Assembly (NCBI GenBank): GCA_964591605.1
Contig: CAZQEN010000266.1
Location: 1-11,112, forward strand
Reading direction: 5' to 3'
Source of the DNA: CAYLLT01 sp964591605
Lineage (GTDB): Bacteria; Planctomycetota; Phycisphaerae; UBA1845; PWPN01
DNA: 11,112 nucleotides
In this document: positions 6,282 through 11,112 of the stretch, piece after piece
How the letters are laid out: each line of letters opens with the position of its first letter
Numbering within the stretch: the stretch's first letter is position 1
The notes under the pieces: model-generated
What the model saw: the letters and a program-made list of their open reading frames with translations, nothing else
Database searches by the model: none
Told to the model about the DNA's origin: nothing
Program-made: the position numbers and the translations under genes

Positions 6282-6292
6282 GGGGGAAACCA

Positions 6293-6395
6293 GAATGACG
6301 AAATCAGAATGACGAATCAAGGCCGAAATCCGAATGACCAAAGCCCATGGGTGATCTCTGTCTGTCACTTGAGCTTCGTCATTGATTCGTCATTC
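6293..6395. repeat. Palindromic cluster of GAATGACGAA repeats
   Basis: GAATGACGAA occurs at 6293-6302 and 6307-6316, with a shorter GAATGAC at 6332-6338. TTCGTCATT and TTCGTCATTC follow in inverse orientation at 6375-6383 and 6386-6395. The outer arms, 6307-6320 and 6382-6395, are a perfect 14-bp inverted repeat. The A/T content is visibly above that of the surroundings. No open frame with protein-like character crosses it. It resembles a miniature mobile or REP-type element. Confidence 0.65.
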
Positions 6396-6443
6396 GCCCG
6401 TGGGTCGTTTGCGGCCGGGCGCAGAGGCAGGTACAACGCTGTG

Positions 6444-7160
6444 ATGCGGCGCAGCGCGGGCATTGCCGGTATGGTGTTCCTCGTCGTGCTGTCCGTGGGT
6501 TGCGATCACGAACGGCCGGCACAGGCGGCGCCGGCGGGCGGGCAACCGATCGTGATGTTCTCTCCCGCGGCCGAGTCGGTCACGTCCGCGCCCCCTGCGG
6601 CGACAGCCCCGGCCTCGCGGTCGTCCCTGTTCCCGACGACGGCCGCGTCTGACCGGCCCGCGTCTTCTCCGGCGGCGACGAGACCGGACGAGCCAACCGT
6701 CGCGCTCTTCACGCCGCTGACCGATGCCGCCACGGGCGAAAAGGTGTCCTACGTGGACCTCGATGGCCGGACGCTGCACTATGAAATCGTGGAGGTCGAT
6801 GCCGCCCAGGTGACCACACGGGTGAGCCTGCTGGACCCCGCCGGGCGGCCCCTCGGCCAGCCGGCGATGCGGTACGATCGCCGCGATGCGGACCTGCTCG
6901 CGCGCCGCGCGGCCCGCACAAAGGCGACGCGCGCGGCCCGTCGTGTGCAGATCGAAGCCGCCGGTCGGCGCTGGGACGCCGTGCTCTACGAGGATCGCTG
7001 GATCGACGAGGAGGTCCACTACGTGCGGCGCTCGTGGGTGAGCGAGCGCGTACCGGTGTTCGGGCTGATCCGCATGGAGCTCACCGGCGACGGGACGATG
7101 GAGGCGAGACTGGAGCTGCGCGACATGGCCCGCGCTTCCGGGCCGAAGATGAATCGATGA
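6444..7160 (+). CDS. Lipoprotein of unknown function with Pro/Ala/Ser-rich linker
   Basis: The product has 238 residues. The start at 6444 gives a good lipoprotein signal: Arg2-Arg3, hydrophobic core, and lipobox SVGC with Cys20. A GTG directly before it at 6441 is a possible alternative, and the open frame running back to 6150 crosses repeats and should be ignored. Residues 21-85 are a disordered linker rich in Ala, Pro, Ser and Thr. Within and after it, QPIVMFSPAAES (34-45) and EPTVALFTPLTD (83-94) look like two versions of one short motif. Residues 96-230 form a compact domain of alternating strands, including GRTLHYEIVEVD, a basic helix (LLARRAARTKATRAARR, 151-167) and WVSERVPVFGLIRMEL (198-213). 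I do not recognise the family. The ribosome binding site is poor. It converges on corA across a repeat-bearing gap. Confidence 0.75.
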   Translation: MRRSAGIAGMVFLVVLSVGCDHERPAQAAPAGGQPIVMFSPAAESVTSAPPAATAPASRSSLFPTTAASDRPASSPAATRPDEPTVALFTPLTDAATGEKVSYVDLDGRTLHYEIVEVDAAQVTTRVSLLDPAGRPLGQPAMRYDRRDADLLARRAARTKATRAARRVQIEAAGRRWDAVLYEDRWIDEEVHYVRRSWVSERVPVFGLIRMELTGDGTMEARLELRDMARASGPKMNR

Positions 7161-7424
7161 GCGAAACACCGCTGGAGACGTTCCCTGCGCCGCGTCCGCC
7201 GAGCCGTCTGCGATATCTGATGAAGGATCGTCCCGATACGCCCGCGGGCCGGACCTCCATCAGAACCCCGAACGTGAGTGAGGGGCCTTGCGTGCGATGT
7301 GGGTGAGTCTTGCGAGCAGTCGGCCGGTCTACCCGGTGGTGCGGCAGGCCCGTCGCTGACGCTCCGGGTTCTGAGGGCCGCGGCAGATCACGCAGGTGCG
7401 GCGCATGGCCGGGCCCATCCGGGC
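7161..7424. other. 264-bp convergent gap between the lipoprotein gene and corA
   Basis: Apart from the 29-nt inverted repeat pair described separately, I see no gene or promoter here. Short open frames on both strands lack protein-like character. Confidence 0.5.
7260..7374. repeat. Imperfect 29-nt inverted repeat pair
   Basis: The arms at 7260-7288 and 7346-7374 match at 24 of 29 positions when one is reverse-complemented, and are separated by 57 nt. The shared core reads AGAACCC-GA-CGT-AG-GA-GGG-CCT in the plus-strand sense of the left arm. Both copies lie between the ends of convergent genes. A related but weaker copy may occur at 11048-11072. Transcribed, the arms could form a long hairpin. 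Confidence 0.6.
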
Positions 7425-8399
7425 CTACAGCCAGTTGGCGCGGCGGAACCAGTAGAACAGGCCTCCCATCAGGGCGACCATGAAGCCGAGGATGCCCCAG
7501 AAACTCCACGGATGCTCTTGCGGAGGCCAGAGCGGGTAGTTCATGCCGTAGATGCTGGCCACCACGACCGGCGGCAGGGCCACCGTCGCCCAGATCGTCA
7601 GCGTCTTGATGATCTCGTTGGTGCGCTGGGTCAGCGCCGACATGTACATGTTCTGAGCGCTGAGCACCATCTCGCGGTAGAGATCGAGCAGCTCGATGGT
7701 GCGGACGAGGTGATCGAGAACGTCGCGGAAGTAGGGCCGGATGTTCTTGCCGATGAACGCGTACTCGCCGCGGGCGAGCTGGCCGATGGATTCGCGGAGC
7801 GGCATGAGGTAGCGGCGGATCTGCAGAATGTCGCTGCGGGTGTCGGAGATGGTGGCGAGCACGTCCGGCCGCGGATCGGTCAGGGCGGTGTCCTCCATCT
7901 GCATGGTTTCCTGTTCGAGGCGGTCGAGGATGGGCTGGTAGGCGTCGATGGCCCCGTCGACGATGGCGTGGAGCAGGTGGTCCATGCCGCGGCCCAGGAC
8001 GTTTTCGGGGTCGCGGCAGCACCGCTCCTTGAGGGTGTTGAGGGTGCGCAGCGGCTCGTGGTGGATCGTCACGATGTACTGCGTCGAGCAGAAGATGGCC
8101 AGCTCGCGGGCGCCCATGAACTCGTCTTCGTCGCTGAGCAGCGGGCCGTAAACGACCATGAAGATGTGATTCTCGTACGGGTCAATCCGCGGACGCTGCT
8201 CGCCGTGAAGGCAGTCTTCGATGGCCAGCGGGTGAAAGTTGAAGGCCTCGCCCAGGAGCATCAGCGTCCATTCGTCGGGGGCCTGCAGATCTAGCCAGAG
8301 GTGCGTACCCGGCTCGTCGCGCAGGATCTTCGACGCCTCGATGAGCGACGAGGTCGTGTCGAAGGAGCCGTCGGGACGTCGAATGTGTCCGGTCAGCAT
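7425..8399 (-). CDS. corA: CorA-family magnesium/cobalt transport protein
   Basis: The 324-residue product is a CorA-type divalent cation channel of the inner membrane, a homopentamer in known members that takes up Mg2+ and often Co2+ or Ni2+. The first 255 or so residues form the cytoplasmic alpha/beta funnel, with HPLAIEDCLHGEQRPRID (about 56-73) as the typical entry block, and then long helices. The first transmembrane helix (about 264-284) ends in the signature Gly285-Met286-Asn287 (YGMN). The second lies at about 300-318 and is followed by the basic tail RRANWL. The periplasmic loop is PLWPPQEHP in place of the better-known MPEL type. The length is close to the usual 316. The start at 8399 agrees with the common N-terminus of the family. 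There is no ribosome binding site; instead TAAAAT lies 7 nt before the ATG. Confidence 0.95.
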   Translation of the reverse strand: MLTGHIRRPDGSFDTTSSLIEASKILRDEPGTHLWLDLQAPDEWTLMLLGEAFNFHPLAIEDCLHGEQRPRIDPYENHIFMVVYGPLLSDEDEFMGARELAIFCSTQYIVTIHHEPLRTLNTLKERCCRDPENVLGRGMDHLLHAIVDGAIDAYQPILDRLEQETMQMEDTALTDPRPDVLATISDTRSDILQIRRYLMPLRESIGQLARGEYAFIGKNIRPYFRDVLDHLVRTIELLDLYREMVLSAQNMYMSALTQRTNEIIKTLTIWATVALPPVVVASIYGMNYPLWPPQEHPWSFWGILGFMVALMGGLFYWFRRANWL

Positions 8400-8406
8400 C
8401 GCGGGG

Positions 8407-8412
8407 ATTTTA
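8407..8412 (-). promoter_or_regulatory. Possible -10 box giving a leaderless corA transcript
   Basis: The minus strand reads TAAAAT, ending 7 nt before the corA ATG, so transcription would begin at or next to the start codon. No Shine-Dalgarno sequence is visible between. No good -35 hexamer lies at the right distance (the place reads TCGCGG), which keeps this tentative. Confidence 0.3.
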
Positions 8413-8456
8413 AGTGCTCAGCCCGCCGGCCGCGAGTCCCGAGGGAAAGCGGCGAA

Positions 8457-8480
8457 GTGGGAAAGTGAGAAGGTGAGAAA
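8457..8480. repeat. Tandem octamer repeat, three units
   Basis: Three consecutive 8-nt units read GTGGGAAA, GTGAGAAG and GTGAGAAA on the plus strand. They lie in the 198-bp gap between the GH99-like gene and corA, where no gene is seen. Confidence 0.6.
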
Positions 8481-8562
8481 GAGATTCGCCAGGGTCTGTT
8501 GCTTGTCGTCACCAGCGAGGCTGAATCGTCCCTGATACGGCTGTGCTCACGTCATCATCCGC

Positions 8563-8590
8563 AACTGACAACTGACAACGGACAACGTAC
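8563..8590. repeat. Tandem heptamer repeat, four units
   Basis: Four consecutive 7-nt units read AACTGAC, AACTGAC, AACGGAC and AACGTAC on the plus strand. The array ends 8 bp short of the GH99-like gene's stop codon. Tandem heptamers of this kind are known as short tandemly repeated repetitive sequences in other bacteria, notably cyanobacteria. Confidence 0.65.
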
Positions 8591-8597
8591 AGACCAT

Positions 8598-10961
8598 TCA
8601 CGGCCCCGGCCGTGAGGCGACGCGAATGTCGTACTTGCCGGCCAGGCGCACGTCGCCGGGCCAGAGGTTCTGGGGCCAGTCGCCGGGTTTTGCGAAGACG
8701 TCGCGGATCGCTTCGAGGTCGCCGAAGCCGAATTCGCGGTTGGGCTCGAGATAGGCACCCTCGCCCCATTCGTTCCAGGCCTCAAACAGGGCGACGCGCT
8801 TGCCGGTGCGGTCGAGATGGGCGTTGAGGCGGCGCAGCCCCTCCGCGAAGTCGGCCGTGCTTCGCTGGTAGCGGCGCCGGGTCGCCGGGCCATGCCAGGG
8901 GCGGGCGTCCCAGTTCATCGTGAGCAGCGGGATGTAGGGCAGGAGGTTCATCGCCTCGATCCGCTGCCAGATGGGCTCGTGGGCGAGGATGAATGCCCGG
9001 TAGGGGGACTGGTCCAGAAACGACCCGGCCGTCGGGTAGGTGTAGCCGGTGATCGAGTCGAAGCCGCAGGCGGCGATCTGCTCGATCTGACCGCGGTCCT
9101 GAGCGGTGCAGGCCCCGATGTGCAGGCCGGGCAGGCCGGCGGCTGTGACGCGCTCCCGAATCCGATCGAGAGCGGCCTTCACGTTCTGCGTTGAGCCGAG
9201 GCAGCGGAGCAGCTCCATGGGCTCGTAGAAGTTGACGTACGGCTTGCCTTCGTACGTCCAGTAGTTGGGCCGGCGCAGGTAGTGCTCGATCCAATAGTCG
9301 GTCACCCGCAGGAGTTGCTCGGGCGTGTGGTCGGAGAACGGCCGGTGGTTGGCCCACATGACGGCGAATTTGAGCAGGTGGTTGTAGCGGGCCTTGAGGA
9401 ATCCATCGTTGAGCGCCTCGCCGAGCTCCTCACGGTCGTTGCGCCAGTACCAGTCGTAGAGAAAGAATGTCAGGCCGTTCTCAACGGCCCACTTGATGTG
9501 CCAGTCGGCCACTTCGGGAAGGCCCTCCTGGTACCAGCCGAGGAGTGAATCGCGTTCGGGAAAGTCGGCCTGCTTGCTCCATCGGTTTCGACCACTCTCG
9601 CCGCCCCAGCCGGGGAAATAGTAAACGCCGAGTTCGTAATCGGTCTGGACCGGTCGCGGGCGCGGGACGTCGTAGTCCTCGCGCGGCGGGGGCTGCTTCA
9701 GGGGTGGCGCTACTGTGAGACGGCTCCGCCAGCTCTGCCCGTCGACGTCGATCTCCAGGACGTGAGGCCCCGTGCGAAGGGAAACCGGCTCACTCACCGT
9801 GGTGATGCCGCCCGTGGAGAGTTGCGGCAGCTTTCGCCTCACGGTCAACGGGTATTGCAGAGTATCAGATCCTGTCGGAGTGATTCTGAAAGCCAGATCT
9901 GCCGAGCCAGCTCCCGCCACGCACTCGATGACCACCTTCAACTCGGCCTTCTGGTCATGGCGCAGCAGAAGGGGCTCCGGCCAGGCATTTCGAACGCGCA
10001 GCACCGATTTTACGGGATCGCTGGGTTCCACCGACAGCGACTTGAGTTCAAGCGCATCACCCTTCCTGACACCGAACGCGATCGCCAGACCGGTTATCGT
10101 TCCCTTCCAGCTCGGAAAGATGCGCAGGTCGAGGGGCAAGCGATGAGCGAGCTTGCCGGTGAGCACGATGGGCTCGCCGATGAGGCCCGGGCGGTCGGAA
10201 GAGTTCCAGGCGAGTGTGATGCAGTCGAGCTGACCCGGCTCGGCGTCGAGACGCAGGATGGAACGGGTAGAGGCCTCGAACGGAGCAACGGGCGAGTAGA
10301 TCACCGCGTCCGACGACTCGGCATGCAGCAGCAGGCCTCCGGCGGCCTCCTCGATACGCACTGCATGCATGGCCGACCAGGTGCCGCGGCCGCTGCTGAA
10401 GTTCCACCGCGGCTCGCCGGTTGCCTCGGGCTGCTCCATGATCCGGATCGCCCGCAGACGGCCGGTCATGCCCGAGGGCGGGTCGAAGCGGAGCTGGATG
10501 ATCGTCTGGAGGCTGCCCCAGAAGGGCCAGACGATGACGGTCTGCGGGCCGCGGTTGGGGATCGGAACACGCGTGGACCAGGTCTGCTGGAAGCCGTGGT
10601 AGGGGCCCTCGGTGGTGTTGGTGTAGAAGAGCTCCCCCGTGCCGGGGCTGTCGGATTCGAGGTCGATTTCGAGCCATTGGCGGTTGTTGGCGGGGATCGG
10701 GTCGAATAGCGGGCTGGTGAGGATGGGGTCAGAGCCGGCGGCGCGGAACGCCGCGCCGTCGGCCGTGATACGCACGTTCTCGATCAGCGTGTTCGGCGTC
10801 CAGCCGTTCCAGCCTGTCTGCTCGTTGAATCGCCAGGTGTGGAGGGTCCTGGCAGTGTCAGCGGGTGCGGTGGATGGCTGCGCCGCGACGGGCAGCGCGG
10901 CTCCCCACGCGGGCCAAAGCGAGCCGAACAAGACGAAGAGGAACGCTGAGCAGCGAATCAT
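8598..10961 (-). CDS. Secreted protein with GH99/WbsX-like domain and N-terminal beta-sandwich repeats
   Basis: The product has 787 residues. A signal peptide (MIRCSAFLFVLFGSLWPAWG, cleavage likely near 21-28) directs export. Residues 43-175 and 186-312 appear to be two copies of a beta-rich module, each opening with W-x-F and sharing spaced hydrophobic blocks. Residues 318-417 look like an Ig-like domain. From about 441 a (beta/alpha)-type domain related to GH99 and WbsX proteins begins: ELGVYYFPGW (443-452), FFLYDWYW (499-506), FAVMWANHRP (532-541), GKPYVNFYEP (572-581) and ALFEAWNEWGEGAYLEP (724-740). Characterised GH99 enzymes are endo-acting alpha-mannosidases; WbsX-type members are found in polysaccharide loci. 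The substrate here cannot be told, but the beta modules suggest glycan binding. GAGGGA 5 nt before the ATG supports the start. The gene is followed by a 198-bp gap before corA. Confidence 0.88.
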   Translation of the reverse strand: MIRCSAFLFVLFGSLWPAWGAALPVAAQPSTAPADTARTLHTWRFNEQTGWNGWTPNTLIENVRITADGAAFRAAGSDPILTSPLFDPIPANNRQWLEIDLESDSPGTGELFYTNTTEGPYHGFQQTWSTRVPIPNRGPQTVIVWPFWGSLQTIIQLRFDPPSGMTGRLRAIRIMEQPEATGEPRWNFSSGRGTWSAMHAVRIEEAAGGLLLHAESSDAVIYSPVAPFEASTRSILRLDAEPGQLDCITLAWNSSDRPGLIGEPIVLTGKLAHRLPLDLRIFPSWKGTITGLAIAFGVRKGDALELKSLSVEPSDPVKSVLRVRNAWPEPLLLRHDQKAELKVVIECVAGAGSADLAFRITPTGSDTLQYPLTVRRKLPQLSTGGITTVSEPVSLRTGPHVLEIDVDGQSWRSRLTVAPPLKQPPPREDYDVPRPRPVQTDYELGVYYFPGWGGESGRNRWSKQADFPERDSLLGWYQEGLPEVADWHIKWAVENGLTFFLYDWYWRNDREELGEALNDGFLKARYNHLLKFAVMWANHRPFSDHTPEQLLRVTDYWIEHYLRRPNYWTYEGKPYVNFYEPMELLRCLGSTQNVKAALDRIRERVTAAGLPGLHIGACTAQDRGQIEQIAACGFDSITGYTYPTAGSFLDQSPYRAFILAHEPIWQRIEAMNLLPYIPLLTMNWDARPWHGPATRRRYQRSTADFAEGLRRLNAHLDRTGKRVALFEAWNEWGEGAYLEPNREFGFGDLEAIRDVFAKPGDWPQNLWPGDVRLAGKYDIRVASRPGP

Positions 10962-10966
10962 GGGTA

Positions 10967-10988
10967 TCCCTCATTTTGCCCATTTATA
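10967..10988 (-). promoter_or_regulatory. Ribosome binding site and possible -10 box of the GH99-like gene
   Basis: On the minus strand TATAAA (10983-10988) is followed by GAGGGA (10967-10972), 5 nt before the ATG at 10961. The ribosome binding site is good. The -10 box stands out in a GC-rich region, but no -35 hexamer is visible. Because the box is only about 10 nt from the ribosome binding site, the leader would be very short. Confidence 0.45.
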
Positions 10989-11047
10989 CCGCGGCGACGG
11001 GTGGCGGGCGCGGGGCGCAGTGTTCGTGTTGGGAGGTCGACGCGGCG

Positions 11048-11072
11048 AACCCCTTGCCTGCGCTGCGGGCTC
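11048..11072 (-). repeat. Possible third copy of the dispersed repeat seen at 7260-7374
   Basis: On the minus strand AGCCCGCAGCG and AAGGGG, separated by CAGGC, follow the same pattern as the 7260 and 7346 arms (AACCC-GAGCG then a GGG run). About 16 of 23 positions agree, which in GC-rich DNA is suggestive only. Confidence 0.3.
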
Positions 11073-11112
11073 TATCGGCGGGCGGGTTCGAGGCGCGTGG
11101 TGCGGAGCCACT
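11072..11112 (-). CDS. Possible C-terminal end of a further minus-strand gene
   Basis: One minus-strand frame entering from the window edge reads WLRTTRLEPARR and ends with TAG at 11072-11074. It would be the gene upstream of the GH99-like gene. Twelve residues are too few to identify anything, and the frame choice is a guess based only on a plausible charged tail followed by a repeat. Confidence 0.25.
   Translation of the reverse strand, partial: WLRTTRLEPARR

Noticed and set aside
6293..6395. CRISPR array
   Set aside because: The repeats are about 10 nt, partly inverted and irregularly spaced, with no uniform spacers and no cas genes nearby.
6150..6443. Upstream extension of the lipoprotein frame to 6150
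   Set aside because: It crosses the 41-nt hairpin and the GAATGAC palindromes, its translation is not protein-like, and the lipoprotein signal starts at 6444.
6390..7169. Minus-strand open frame of 259 codons opposite the unknown lipoprotein
   Set aside because: The translation is His/Arg/Gly-rich with long arginine runs from the reversed linker. The plus strand has a signal peptide and a globular part.
7157..7306. Short plus-strand frame starting MSETPLETF and overlapping the end of the lipoprotein gene
   Set aside because: An ATGA overlap is attractive as translational coupling, but the frame runs into the 29-nt inverted repeat, ends in CVRCG without any fold, and has no ribosome binding site.
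7278..8294. Plus-strand open frame of 338 codons opposite corA
   Set aside because: The minus strand encodes a complete CorA with the GMN signature. The antisense translation is Val/Glu/His-rich without structure.
9762..10709. Plus-strand open frame of 315 codons opposite the GH99-like gene
   Set aside because: It is antisense to the well-supported 787-residue protein, and has no motif, signal or ribosome binding site of note.

Overview
The window is GC-rich (by eye about two thirds G+C) and bacterial. Its genes are oriented in both directions and separated by short gaps that carry hairpins and dispersed repeats. The best guess at the organism is a planctomycete-like bacterium (Planctomycetota, perhaps Phycisphaerae). 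This rests on the gene mix: a heavy-metal RND pump, several lipoproteins with long Pro/Ala-rich linkers, a DCC-lipase maturation factor fusion, a DM13 lipoprotein and a secreted GH99-like protein. It also rests on the style of the intergenic repeats. It is an inference; no rRNA or marker gene is present.

Layout: 1-747 (+) is the C-terminal third of an HME-type RND efflux permease (CusA/CzcA family), followed 13 bp later by its TolC/CusC-type outer-membrane lipoprotein (761-2248, +). Convergent to it is a very small, previously unmarked gene at 2362-2466 (-) for a 34-residue single-pass membrane protein with a strong ribosome binding site. About 560 bp without a recognisable gene follow. Then comes a 639-residue membrane protein fusing an N-terminal DCC thiol-disulfide domain to a lipase maturation factor (LMF1-like) body (3024-4943, +). 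A good sigma70-type promoter lies just after its stop and drives a DM13-domain lipoprotein (5018-5506, +). Convergent to that is a Bcp/PrxQ peroxiredoxin (5654-6151, -). A 290-bp divergent gap filled with hairpins and palindromic repeats precedes a Pro/Ala-rich lipoprotein of unknown function (6444-7160, +). It converges on a CorA-type divalent cation channel (7425-8399, -) across a repeat-bearing gap. Finally, 8598-10961 (-) encodes a secreted protein with duplicated N-terminal beta-rich modules and a C-terminal GH99/WbsX-like domain. The last 40 bases may hold the end of another minus-strand gene.

How the genes work together: the first two are parts of one tripartite efflux pump, probably for metal ions (the periplasmic adaptor would lie upstream of the window). 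The DCC-LMF fusion, DM13 lipoprotein and Bcp are three neighbouring loci whose families all act through cysteine or redox chemistry. They have separate transcription signals and the link between them is only suggestive. CorA and the GH99-like gene are co-oriented but 198 bp apart and need not be co-transcribed. I see no CRISPR array, tRNA, rRNA, transposase or defence system. The less ordinary items are the 34-residue membrane protein, the DCC-LMF fusion, and the concentration of several different repeat families in the gaps.
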